DNA from: Roseomonas sp. GC11
GTDB taxonomy: Bacteria > Pseudomonadota > Alphaproteobacteria > Acetobacterales > Acetobacteraceae
DNA: 58,574 bases
NCBI RefSeq assembly: GCF_024437745.1
Contig: NZ_JANFNY010000030.1
Location: forward strand, 1 to 58,574
Reading direction: 5' to 3'
Below the pieces are notes generated by a model. That model worked only from the letters and a program-made list of their open reading frames with translations. It had not been told where the DNA came from and did not search any database. Positions within the stretch are counted from its first letter, which is position 1. The number at the start of each line of letters is the position of its first letter. Below are positions 8,262 to 16,183 of the stretch, piece by piece. Made by a program: the position numbers and the translations under genes.

Positions 8262-9014
8262 ATGGCGACCACGATTTCTTTAACCTCCGCTTCCTCCAAC
8301 CTCGCAAGCTATCTTTCGAGCTGGAGCAACGCCGGTTACGGTTCGACCTACGGCGCCTTCTACGGCCCCACGGTGGGGCTGCAGACCAACACGGCGACCA
8401 TCGGGGCCAATCCGAGCTGGCAGTACAGCGAATGGGGCAATGGCGTCACCAGCGGCGGTGACGGCGTCGTGCTGGAGAGCAGCAGCAGCTTCCAGTACAG
8501 CGGCGGCAACCTGACCGGCGATGTGGACACGCTCACCTTCGGCACCGGCTACAGCCAGTCCAGCAGCGGCGTCGGCCTCTCCACCGCCGAGCTGACGCTC
8601 GGGCTCGACCAGTCCTTCAACTATAACGGCTCGGGCCTCGATGCCTTCGACTACACCATCTACGGCATCTCCCGTCTCGGCACGCTGAGCTACCTCTACA
8701 ACTATCTCGCGGCCACCGGCACCGTGATCGAGGATACCACGGGCAGCGACGTGCTCGTGGGCTTCGGCGGCACCGATACCTTCGTCTTCAACGGTGGCGA
8801 CGACACCGTGACCAATGCCGGGCCGGCTGGTACCTCCGGCTATGTGGACGGGACGGACACGCTCGATGTCTCGGCCTGGGGGGTGACGGATTTCGCCTCG
8901 CTCGAGATCTTCGATGACAGCGGCTCCGCCTACGTCGCCTATGGTAACAGCTCGATCGAGCTCGTCGGCGTCGATTCCGCCGTGCTCGATGCCTCGGACT
9001 TCGTCTTCGCCTGA
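8262..9014 (+). CDS. hasA: HasA-like secreted hemophore with C-terminal extension, histidine-free
   Basis: A 250-residue acidic protein. Residues about 8-155 follow the HasA layout: YLSSWSNAGYG near the N-terminus, a central Tyr-containing strand (SFQYSGGNLTGDVDTLTFG) and IYGISRLGTLSYLYNYLAATGT, matching the VYG-x6-LxxxL region of hemophores. The protein is longer than the usual 180-205 residues: about 90 more residues carry an RTX-like stretch (VGFGGTDTFVF, GGDDTV) and end in DFVFA, a typical type I secretion signal. It has no His, Cys or Lys, so the usual axial His cannot exist; the Tyr in FQYS may be the only heme ligand. AAGGAA lies 8 bases before the ATG. The flanking genes encode its receptor and exporter. 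Confidence 0.8.
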   Translation: MATTISLTSASSNLASYLSSWSNAGYGSTYGAFYGPTVGLQTNTATIGANPSWQYSEWGNGVTSGGDGVVLESSSSFQYSGGNLTGDVDTLTFGTGYSQSSSGVGLSTAELTLGLDQSFNYNGSGLDAFDYTIYGISRLGTLSYLYNYLAATGTVIEDTTGSDVLVGFGGTDTFVFNGGDDTVTNAGPAGTSGYVDGTDTLDVSAWGVTDFASLEIFDDSGSAYVAYGNSSIELVGVDSAVLDASDFVFA

Positions 9015-9044
9015 TCCTTGAGGCTTCGCGGCCTCACGGGCGCT

Positions 9045-9065
9045 GCCCCGGCCTCGCGCCGGGGC
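9045..9065 (+). terminator. hairpin (attenuator or processing site) between hasA and hasD
   Basis: A perfect 8-bp stem, GCCCCGGC paired with GCCGGGGC, with a 5-base loop, 30 bases after the hasA stop and 33 bases before the exporter gene. There is no T-tract. Such a hairpin could let hasA be expressed more strongly than the exporter genes. Confidence 0.55.
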
Positions 9066-9098
9066 AAGCTGCCCCAGGGCCGAGAGAGGTTCCCGCCC

Positions 9099-10835
9099 AT
9101 GCCCGCCCCTCCGCCCCGAGCACCCGAAGCGGCCGCTGGCCTGTCTGGTATGGTCCCGACCGTCACGGCGCTGGCCCTGATCAGCGGCGTGGTGAATGTG
9201 CTGGCGCTCACCTCGCCGCTCTTCATGCTCCAGGTCTATGACCGCGTGCTGACGAGCCACAGCCTGCCCACGCTCGCGGCCCTCGCGCTCCTTGCCCTCG
9301 GCCTTTTCGCTGTCCAGGCGGCGCTCGACATCCTGCGCGCGCGCATCCTGCTGCGCCTGGGCGAGCTGTTCGACCGGCGCCTCTCGGCACGCGTCCATGC
9401 GGCAGTGCTGCGCCTGCCATTGCGGGCACGGATGGCGGGCGACGGGCTGCAGCCGCTGCGCGACCTCGACAATATCCGCGGCTTCCTCTCCGGCCAGGGG
9501 CCGACGGCCTTCTTCGACCTGCCCTGGATGCCGCTCTACCTGGCGCTCTGCTTCCTTTTCCACCCTTTGCTGGGCCTGGCCGCGCTGGCGGGCGCCCTCC
9601 TTCTCGTCTCGCTCACCCTGCTCGCCCATCTCCTCTCCCGCGCCCCGGCCCGCGCGACGATCGAGCACAACATGACGCGCAACGCGCTGATGGAGGCCGG
9701 GCGCCGCAATGCCGAGGTAGTGCAGGCACTGGGCATGGGCCGGCGGTTCGGCCTGCGCTGGCAGGCGGCCAATGACGCTTATCTGGCCGCCAATCGCCGG
9801 GCCGGCGATGTCGCGGGCGGGCTCGGCGGCGCCTCGAAGGCGCTGCGGGTCGTGCTGCAATCGGCCATCCTCGCCATCGGCGCCTATCTCGTCATCCGCC
9901 AGGAAGCCAGTTCGGGCGTGATGATCGCGGCCTCGGTCATGATGGGAAGGGCCATGGCGCCGGTCGATCTCGCGATCGCCAATTGGAAGCCCTTCCTCCT
10001 GGCGCGGCAGAGCCGGGCGCGGCTGCGGGAGCTGTTCGCGGCCATGCCGGAGGCGGCCGTCCCCCTGGCCCTGCCACGTCCCGAGCGGGGGCTTCGCGCC
10101 GAGGCGCTCACGATCCGCCCGCCTGGCGCGCCGAAGCCGACCGTCACGGGCATCAGCTTCGCGCTGGAGGCCGGCAGCGCGCTCGGCATCATCGGCCCCT
10201 CGGGCAGCGGCAAATCAAGCCTCGCCCGCGCCCTTGCCGGCGCCTGGGAGCCTGCGGCCGGCAGCCTGCGCCTGGATGGTGCGACCTTCGCGCAATGGGA
10301 ACGTGAGGCGCTCGGCCGCCATCTCGGCTATCTGCCGCAGGGCGTCGAGCTGTTCGACGGCACCATCGCCGAGAATATCGCCCGCTTCGAGCCTGGAGCC
10401 ACGCCCGAGGCCATCGTCGCCGCGGCCAGGGCTGCTGGGGCGCATGGGCTGATCCTGGCCCTGGAGGCCGGCTACGATACCCGGATCGGCGAGGTGGGCG
10501 GCACGCTCTCCGCCGGCCAGCGCCAGCGCATCGGCCTCGCCCGCGCGCTCTATGGCGAGCCTTTCCTCGTTGTGCTGGACGAGCCGAATGCCAATCTCGA
10601 CGCCGAGGGCGAGCGCGCCCTCATCGCTGCGATCGCCGCCATCCGCGCGCGGCGCGGCATCGCGATCGTCGTCGCCCATCGCCCGAGCGCCATCGCCGCG
10701 GTGGATCAACTGCTGATGATGGAGGCCGGGCGGATGAAGGCCTTTGGCCCGCGCGAGGCTGTGCTGGCGCAGGTCCTGAAGCCGGGCGCCCTGCGCGTCG
10801 TCGCGGCCGGGCAGGGGGAGCATGCCGATGCATGA
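9099..10835 (+). CDS. hasD: type I secretion ABC transporter ATPase (HasD/PrtD type)
   Basis: A 578-residue inner-membrane exporter half. A six-helix membrane domain covers about residues 20-300, followed by a nucleotide-binding domain with Walker A GPSGSGKSS, signature LSAGQRQRIGLARAL, Walker B FLVVLDEP and an H-loop in VVAHRPS. It lacks a C39 peptidase domain, as is usual for exporters of proteins with C-terminal signals. It should drive export of HasA with HasE and a TolC-type outer-membrane partner that is not in this window. ATG 9099 gives the family length; the open frame extends back to a TTG at 9018, but that part would overlap the hairpin. Confidence 0.93.
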   Translation: MPAPPPRAPEAAAGLSGMVPTVTALALISGVVNVLALTSPLFMLQVYDRVLTSHSLPTLAALALLALGLFAVQAALDILRARILLRLGELFDRRLSARVHAAVLRLPLRARMAGDGLQPLRDLDNIRGFLSGQGPTAFFDLPWMPLYLALCFLFHPLLGLAALAGALLLVSLTLLAHLLSRAPARATIEHNMTRNALMEAGRRNAEVVQALGMGRRFGLRWQAANDAYLAANRRAGDVAGGLGGASKALRVVLQSAILAIGAYLVIRQEASSGVMIAASVMMGRAMAPVDLAIANWKPFLLARQSRARLRELFAAMPEAAVPLALPRPERGLRAEALTIRPPGAPKPTVTGISFALEAGSALGIIGPSGSGKSSLARALAGAWEPAAGSLRLDGATFAQWEREALGRHLGYLPQGVELFDGTIAENIARFEPGATPEAIVAAARAAGAHGLILALEAGYDTRIGEVGGTLSAGQRQRIGLARALYGEPFLVVLDEPNANLDAEGERALIAAIAAIRARRGIAIVVAHRPSAIAAVDQLLMMEAGRMKAFGPREAVLAQVLKPGALRVVAAGQGEHADA

Positions 10836-12132
10836 GGCCGCGCGCACCGGGCGCTCCATCCGCCGGCACCTCCTCCTGGGCCTGGCTCTCGGCGGCGCGC
10901 TGCTGGGGGGCCTCGGCACCTGGGCGACAACGGCGCGCCTCGCTGGCGCCGTCGTCAGCCAGGGCAGCTTCGTCGTCGATACCTACGCCAAGACGGTGCA
11001 GCACCCCACGGGCGGTGTCGTCGGCGAGATTTTGGTGGCCGAGGGGCAGCGCGTCCGCGCCGGTGACGTCCTGCTGCGGCTGGATGCGACCCAGACGCGC
11101 GCGCAACTCGCCATCGTGACCAAGCGCCTCGACGAAATGGGCGCCCGCCTCGCCCGGCTCGAGGCCGAGCGGGACGATATGGCCGAGATCGCTTTCCCCG
11201 CCACGCTTCTCGCGCGGCGTGGCGATGCCGATCTCGATGCCGCCCTGCGCAGCGAGCAGCGCCTCTTCGCCTCCCGCCGCGAGGTCCGCGAAGGCCGAAA
11301 AGCACAGCTGCGCGAGCGCATCGTGCAATACGCGCATGAGATCGAGGGGCTGAAGGCGCAGGAACGCGCCTATGCCCAGGGCCTCGCCGTGCTGGACAAG
11401 GAGATCGCGGCGCTGCGCCCGCTTTTTGAGCGCGGCGTCGTCAGCAACCAGCGGCTCAACAGCCTTGCGACCCAGGCCGCGACCTTCGGCGGCGAGCATG
11501 GCGAGAAAATCGCCTTCCAGGCGCAGGCGGCCGGTCGCATCGCCGAGGCGCGGCTGCAGATTCTCTCCATCGACCAGGAGCTGAAGGCCGAGGTGGGGCG
11601 CGAATTGCGCGAGGTTCAGGCGCAGATCGGTGAGTTCGTCGAGCGCCGCGTCACCGCCGAGGATCAGTTGAAGCGGATCGATATCCTCGCGCCGCAGAGC
11701 GGCATCGTGCATCGCCTCGCCATCCATACGCTGGGCGGCGTCATCGCGCCGGGCGAGGCTATCCTGCAGATCATCCCCGAGGGTGAGAGTCTGGCGCTGG
11801 AGGTGCAGATCCCGCCGCAGGATATCGACCAGCTCGTGCTCGGCCAGCCGGCGGTGCTGCGCCTGTCCGCCTTCAACCTGCGTACCACGCCCGAACTCAG
11901 CGGCCAGGTGAGCCGCCTCGCCGCCGATATCAGCCGCGACGAACGGACGGGCCTGAGCTGGTACCTGGTGCGCATCGCTGTCCCGCCCGGCGAGTTGCAG
12001 CGCCTCGGGGGGCTCGCCCTGCTGCCTGGCATGCCCGCCGAAGCCCTGATCCGCACCGGCGAGCGCAGCCCGCTCTCGTACCTGCTCAAGCCGATTTCCG
12101 ACCAGATCAAACGCGCCTTCCGGGAGGAGTGA
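10822..12132 (+). CDS. hasE: type I secretion membrane-fusion protein (HasE/HlyD family)
   Basis: A 436-residue HlyD-family adaptor. It has a short cytoplasmic N-terminus, one membrane helix (about 15-38), then a lipoyl/barrel-sandwich start ([14 protein letters not shown] followed by [15 protein letters not shown]), a long helical hairpin rich in Glu, Arg and Leu (about 95-270), and the second lipoyl half with SGIVHRL and [11 protein letters not shown]. It links the ABC protein to an outer-membrane channel. It overlaps hasD by 14 bases, indicating translational coupling. Confidence 0.92.
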   Translation: MPMHEAARTGRSIRRHLLLGLALGGALLGGLGTWATTARLAGAVVSQGSFVVDTYAKTVQHPTGGVVGEILVAEGQRVRAGDVLLRLDATQTRAQLAIVTKRLDEMGARLARLEAERDDMAEIAFPATLLARRGDADLDAALRSEQRLFASRREVREGRKAQLRERIVQYAHEIEGLKAQERAYAQGLAVLDKEIAALRPLFERGVVSNQRLNSLATQAATFGGEHGEKIAFQAQAAGRIAEARLQILSIDQELKAEVGRELREVQAQIGEFVERRVTAEDQLKRIDILAPQSGIVHRLAIHTLGGVIAPGEAILQIIPEGESLALEVQIPPQDIDQLVLGQPAVLRLSAFNLRTTPELSGQVSRLAADISRDERTGLSWYLVRIAVPPGELQRLGGLALLPGMPAEALIRTGERSPLSYLLKPISDQIKRAFREE

Positions 12133-12188
12133 GGCCCCGCCGCCTCACGACCGTCTCGCCGACAGGTGCCAGAAACGAGACCCTCGCC

Positions 12189-13076
12189 ATGACCCGATAT
12201 CGCCGCGCCGCCCGCTTTACACAGAGGTTGAAACCGCTCTTCCTCGGCACACTGGCAGCCCTGCTCGCCACCCTGCCGGGCCAGGCCTCGGCCCAGGCGG
12301 CCACGGCCATCGAGCAGGGCGCGACCGGGCTTTCCCGGCTGCTCATCCCCGCCGGGGCACGGCCGCATGATCTCTCGCCGCTGGGGATGTTCCTGGCCGC
12401 GGACTGGGTGGTGAAGGGCGTCATGATCGGCCTCGCCCTGGCCTCGCTCGCGACCTGGACGGTCGGGCTGGCGAAAACCATCGAACTGGCCTGCGCCAGG
12501 GCGCGGGCCCGGCGTGCGCTGGCTACCCTCGCGGCGGTGGCCGATCTGTCGGACGCCGCGCAGGCCCTCGCCGGCCGGGGCGGCCCCGCCGCCTTCATGC
12601 TGCGCTCGGCGGCAGAGGAGATGCGCCGCTCGCGCGACCTGCTCGCCCATGCCGGCGGGCTGGGCGTGAAGGAGCGCGTCCTCTCGCGCCTCATTCGCAT
12701 CGAGGCCCAGGCTGGCCGCCGTCTCTCGCGCGGCACGGGCATCCTCGCGACCATCGGCTCGACGGCGCCCTTCATCGGCCTCTTCGGTACGGTCTGGGGC
12801 ATCATGAATGCCTTCATCGGCATCTCGAAGGCGCAGACCACCAGCCTCGCCGTCGTCGCGCCCGGTATCGCCGAGGCGCTGCTTGCCACCGCAATCGGCC
12901 TCGTCGCCGCAATCCCCGCCGTGGTGCTCTACAACGTCTTCGCGCGCGCCAACGCCGATTACCGGCATCTTCTGGCCGATGCCGCCGCCGCGGTGGAACG
13001 GCTGGTGAGCCTCGAACTCGATGTCATGGCCATGCCCGAGCCGCTGCCTGCCGCGCGCGCCCTCGCGGCGGAGTAG
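12189..13076 (+). CDS. exbB: ExbB-like proton channel subunit
   Basis: A 295-residue protein of the MotA/TolQ/ExbB family. The N-terminus carries a cleavable-looking hydrophobic segment ending QASAQA, as in longer ExbB forms. One transmembrane helix lies at about 75-95 and two in the family core near 195-250 ([24 protein letters not shown], then [22 protein letters not shown]). With ExbD it passes proton-motive force to TonB. The open frame starts at GTG 12129, but ATG 12189 gives the usual start. Fifty-six bases separate it from hasE. Confidence 0.92.
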   Translation: MTRYRRAARFTQRLKPLFLGTLAALLATLPGQASAQAATAIEQGATGLSRLLIPAGARPHDLSPLGMFLAADWVVKGVMIGLALASLATWTVGLAKTIELACARARARRALATLAAVADLSDAAQALAGRGGPAAFMLRSAAEEMRRSRDLLAHAGGLGVKERVLSRLIRIEAQAGRRLSRGTGILATIGSTAPFIGLFGTVWGIMNAFIGISKAQTTSLAVVAPGIAEALLATAIGLVAAIPAVVLYNVFARANADYRHLLADAAAAVERLVSLELDVMAMPEPLPAARALAAE

Positions 13077-13081
13077 GCGTG

Positions 13082-13519
13082 ATGGCTGGAGGCATCCGCG
13101 AACGGCAGCATGATCTCGAGGAAAATCACGAGATCAACGTCACGCCTTTCATCGACGTGATGCTGGTGCTGCTCATCATCTTCATGGTGGCCGCGCCGTT
13201 GGCGACCGTCGATGTCAATGTCGATCTCCCGGCCTCGACCGCGCCCCCCGCGTCGCGGCCTGAGAAGCCGCTCTATCTCACGCTGAAAGGCGACCTCACG
13301 CTGACCTTGGGCGAGGTTGCCGTGCCGCGCGATGCCCTGGGCGCCGCACTCGACAAGATCGCCGATGGCGACAAGGAGACGCGTATCTTCCTGCGCGCCG
13401 ACAGGCTCGTCGCCTATGGGGAACTGATGGCGCTGATGAACCTGCTCCGTGAGGCCGGCTATTTGCGGATCGCTCTGGTTGGGGTGGAGGCGGTGCCTGC
13501 CGCGGGGGCCGCCCCATGA
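13082..13519 (+). CDS. exbD: ExbD-like biopolymer transport protein
   Basis: A 145-residue protein with the ExbD pattern: a short cytoplasmic N-terminus, then [19 protein letters not shown], in which the Asp within the single membrane helix is the conserved proton-handling residue. The periplasmic domain follows (about 45-145). ATG 13082 is used, with GGAG in the end of exbB acting as ribosome-binding site; GTG 13079 is an alternative. It overlaps tonB by four bases. Confidence 0.93.
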   Translation: MAGGIRERQHDLEENHEINVTPFIDVMLVLLIIFMVAAPLATVDVNVDLPASTAPPASRPEKPLYLTLKGDLTLTLGEVAVPRDALGAALDKIADGDKETRIFLRADRLVAYGELMALMNLLREAGYLRIALVGVEAVPAAGAAP

Positions 13520-14349
13520 GCGGCTGGAGCGCGCCAGCCAGCCGCAGCGCCCGCCTGCTTGTCGGCGCCCTCTGGCCCGGCGCGGGGCTTGTCGTGCTGA
13601 TGGCGCATCTCGGCGCGGTGGCCTGGCTGATGCGCGAAGCCGCCGTCACGCTTCCCGATGCCGCGCCCCCGATGGCGATCGCGATCGAACTGGCCGAGGT
13701 GGCGGAGGCGCGGCATGTGGCACGGAACGAGATCACGCCCGACCGGGAAGATGCCACGGCTGCGGCCGTACAGGCGCAGCTCCCCCCGCCAGAGGACGCC
13801 GCTGAGAACTCTGTGGCGGAAGAAACCCCGCGCCTGACTGCCCCTGTTGCGCTGCCTCCGCCCGCGAAGCCCAGGCCGCCACCCCGGCAGGAAGCCGCGA
13901 GGCGCTCTCCGCGCTCCCAGCCAGAGCCGCAGCCGCGGGCGAGGCCGCCCATGCCGGACCAGGCTGACCCGCCGCAACCCGGCGCGCAGGCCGCCGTCGC
14001 CGCACAGGCCCAGGTTCAACAGGCCAGCCGCGATGCCGGCCGCCAGAGCGCCTCCGGCGTCTCCGCCGCGGGCGTCGTCAGTTGGCAGGCCAGGCTCATC
14101 GCCCATCTGGAGCGGCACAAGCGTTACCCCGCCGGGGCCCGCGCCCGCCGCGAGCAGGGCATGGCCTATCTCAGCTTCACGATCGACGAGGAGGGCCGCG
14201 TGCTGTCCGCCTCGCTCCAGCGTTCCTCTGGTTTCGTGGAACTGGATGAGGAAGTGCTGGCAATGATCCGGCGCGCCGCGCGCGTGCCGCCACCCCCGGC
14301 GGGCCTGCCGCTCACCATCACGACGCCGGTGATCTTCTTGCTCCGCTGA
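13516..14349 (+). CDS. tonB: TonB/HasB-like energy transducer
   Basis: A 277-residue protein. A membrane anchor lies at about 20-45, followed by a Pro-rich periplasmic spacer (about 110-165, with many Pro-Arg and Pro-Gln pairs). The C-terminal TonB domain (about 190-277) contains HLERHKRYPAGARARREQG and SSGFVELDEEVLAMIRRA. It should couple ExbB/ExbD to HasR and possibly to the two other TonB-dependent receptors here. The ATG overlaps the exbD stop (ATGA). A TonB placed in the has operon corresponds to HasB of Serratia. Confidence 0.92.
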   Translation: MSGWSAPASRSARLLVGALWPGAGLVVLMAHLGAVAWLMREAAVTLPDAAPPMAIAIELAEVAEARHVARNEITPDREDATAAAVQAQLPPPEDAAENSVAEETPRLTAPVALPPPAKPRPPPRQEAARRSPRSQPEPQPRARPPMPDQADPPQPGAQAAVAAQAQVQQASRDAGRQSASGVSAAGVVSWQARLIAHLERHKRYPAGARARREQGMAYLSFTIDEEGRVLSASLQRSSGFVELDEEVLAMIRRAARVPPPPAGLPLTITTPVIFLLR

Positions 14350-14637
14350 CGGGTTGCCGGCGTCTGAGTCGGCGAACACTGTGCCTCACCTGTCCGCCGC
14401 ACGCATCTTCACGAGCCGGGCAGCCGGGCGATGCGCGATCTCTTCAATAGGGTGCGCGCCACCTATGTCGAGCCCGCGGCCCACTGGCGGACCACCGATG
14501 CGCCGCCGCTGCTGGCAAGCAACTCCGTTTGGCCGCCAGCCGCTGGCTGGTTTCAGCCGCCCATGCGATGCGCTATTGCGATTAATTCTCATTATCGTTA
14601 TTTCTGGTTACGCTCCGTTTCAATCATATCGCCCGCC
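14350..14637. other. intergenic region between the has operon and the second iron locus
   Basis: No convincing gene lies here. The first part has only weak hairpins after tonB. The last part (about 14570-14610) is AT-rich and holds the Fur box described separately. A long in-frame extension of the sigma factor gene back to 14431 is unlikely because it would cover the Fur box. Confidence 0.6.
14585..14602 (+). promoter_or_regulatory. Fur box before the second ECF sigma gene
   Basis: Three adjacent hexamers, ATTCTC, ATTATC and GTTATT, match the hexamer-repeat form of a Fur operator, with 13 of 19 bases of the classical consensus in the overlapping window 14578-14596. It lies 36 bases before the sigma-factor ATG, as expected for iron repression of the top of the cascade. 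Confidence 0.65.
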
Positions 14638-15150
14638 ATGCGCAGTACCCTTGCGATCGACCTCTACAATGACCATGCCGGCTGGCTGGTGGCTTGGCTG
14701 CGCAGCCGCGTGCGCTGCCATGAGCGGGCCGCCGATCTGGCGCAGGACCTCTTCTGTAAGATCCTGGAACGGCCGCCGGGGGAGGGGCTCCAGAGTCCGC
14801 GCGCCTATCTGGCCACCGCCGCCATCCGCCTGCTGATCGACCAGCAGCGCCGGCTGGCGCTGGAGAAGGCCTATCTCTCTGCCCTGACCGCCTTGCAGGA
14901 GCGGGAGATGGCGGCCTCCCCGCACCAGATCTGTGAGGCGGTGGAGGCTCTGACCCTCATCGCCCGCATGCTGGACGGCTTGCCGGACAGGCCGCGCCGG
15001 GCCTTCCTGCTGAGCCGGCTGGACGGGCTGGGCCATGCCGAGATCGCGGACCTTCTGGGCGTCTCCACCAGCATGGTGCGCAAATATGTCGCCACGGCCC
15101 TGGTGCATTGCTACGCCGTGGTCCACGGCCTGCCCGTGGAGCGGGCATGA
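14638..15150 (+). CDS. ECF sigma factor, FecI type
   Basis: A 170-residue iron-starvation-type ECF sigma factor. Region 2 spans about 8-70 (ERAADLAQDLFCKIL, then RAYLATAAIRLLID) and region 4 spans about 110-160 (GLGHAEIADLLGVSTSMVRKYVATAL). ATG 14638 matches the family start; a longer frame to 14431 would run through the Fur box. The TGA overlaps the start of the fecR-type gene, so the pair is translationally coupled. It should transcribe the fepA-like receptor gene downstream. Confidence 0.9.
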   Translation: MRSTLAIDLYNDHAGWLVAWLRSRVRCHERAADLAQDLFCKILERPPGEGLQSPRAYLATAAIRLLIDQQRRLALEKAYLSALTALQEREMAASPHQICEAVEALTLIARMLDGLPDRPRRAFLLSRLDGLGHAEIADLLGVSTSMVRKYVATALVHCYAVVHGLPVERA

Positions 15151-16079
15151 CCGAACCCAGTGCCGCGATGGTGCGCCGCGCGGCGGAGTGGCATGCCCTG
15201 TTGGCCTCCGGCGAGGCCACAGCGGCGCAGCAGGCCCGCTGCCGCGCCTGGCAGGCCGAGCATCCGGGCCATACCGAGGCCTTCCGTCGCATGGAGACCA
15301 TCCTGGGCCGTTTCGAGGGGCTGCCGGCCGAGCCGGCGCGGCGTGCCCTGCAGGCCGCGCCACGCCGCCGCCGCCTGGCCTGGGGCGGCGCCGCCTGCCT
15401 GTTGGCCCTGGCCGCCCTGCTGCCGGACTGGCCCTGGTGGCTGGCCGACCACCGCGCGGAAACCGGGGAGATCCGCAGCCTCACCCTGCCTGATGGCTCG
15501 CGCGTGACGCTCGACACCGGTAGCGCCATCACCCTGCGCTTTGATGCGGGGATGCGCCGCGTCATCCTGGTGCGCGGCGCCCTTCTGCTCGAGGTGGCGC
15601 CCGACCCGGGCCGCCCGCTGGTGGTCGAGACGCCCGAGGGGCGGCTGCGCGTCCTGGGCACCCGCTTCGCCGTGCGGCGCGGCGTGGCGGAAACCGGCAT
15701 CGTGGTCGAGGAATCTGCCGTGCGGGCCTGCCCTGGCGCAGTGGAGGAAGGCGCGGCCTGTATCACGCTGCGGCAGGGCCAGGCCGGGCGGCTGGCCGGC
15801 CACCGTGCCGCCGGGCCCTTTCCGGCCCCGCCCGGTGCCACCGCCTGGGCGCAGGGCCTGCTGGTCGCTGAGGACCGCCCGCTGGCCGAGGTGTTGGACG
15901 AACTGGCGCGCTACCGGCCTGGCCTGCTGCGCTATGATCGCGCGGCGCTGGAGGGGTTGCGCCTCTCCGGCGTGCTGCCGCTGCGGAAGACCGAGACCGC
16001 GCTGGAGGCGATCGCTGCCGCTCTGCCGGTTGAGATCCGGCATGAGGCGCCCTTCATTCTGAGCGTGCGTCGGCTTTGA
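15147..16079 (+). CDS. FecR-family sigma regulator
   Basis: A 310-residue FecR-type membrane protein. The N-terminal DUF4880-like part (about 1-60) has HTEAFRRMETILGRF. One membrane helix lies at about 77-97 and contains Trp-rich residues at its outer edge. The periplasmic FecR domain (about 105-225) has LPDGSRVTLDTGSAI and LGTRFAVRRG, and a C-terminal domain ends in HEAPFILSVRRL. It senses the STN domain of the fepA-like receptor. Four-base overlap with the sigma gene (ATGA at 15147). Confidence 0.92.
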   Translation: MTEPSAAMVRRAAEWHALLASGEATAAQQARCRAWQAEHPGHTEAFRRMETILGRFEGLPAEPARRALQAAPRRRRLAWGGAACLLALAALLPDWPWWLADHRAETGEIRSLTLPDGSRVTLDTGSAITLRFDAGMRRVILVRGALLLEVAPDPGRPLVVETPEGRLRVLGTRFAVRRGVAETGIVVEESAVRACPGAVEEGAACITLRQGQAGRLAGHRAAGPFPAPPGATAWAQGLLVAEDRPLAEVLDELARYRPGLLRYDRAALEGLRLSGVLPLRKTETALEAIAAALPVEIRHEAPFILSVRRL

Positions 16080-16099
16080 GCCGCGCCACAAAAAAATGT

Positions 16100-16126
16100 G
16101 GAAAACATCACCGGGGCGCTGTCTCT
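16100..16126 (+). promoter_or_regulatory. candidate FecI-type promoter before the fepA-like gene
   Basis: GGAAAA (16100-16105), 14 bases, then TGTCTCT (16120-16126), about 57 bases before the receptor ATG. It resembles the E. coli fecA promoter (GGAAAT and a TGTCCT -10 region) and sits where an ECF-dependent promoter is expected. Confidence 0.5.
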
Positions 16127-16183
16127 CCGGCCATCTCATCCGTCTGCGTTTCTGTAACTCACGGAAACCGGACGTAACGCCCC

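Noticed and set aside
14431-14637. N-terminal extension of the second ECF sigma factor
   Set aside because: The extra 69 residues have no sigma-factor similarity and would cover the Fur box.
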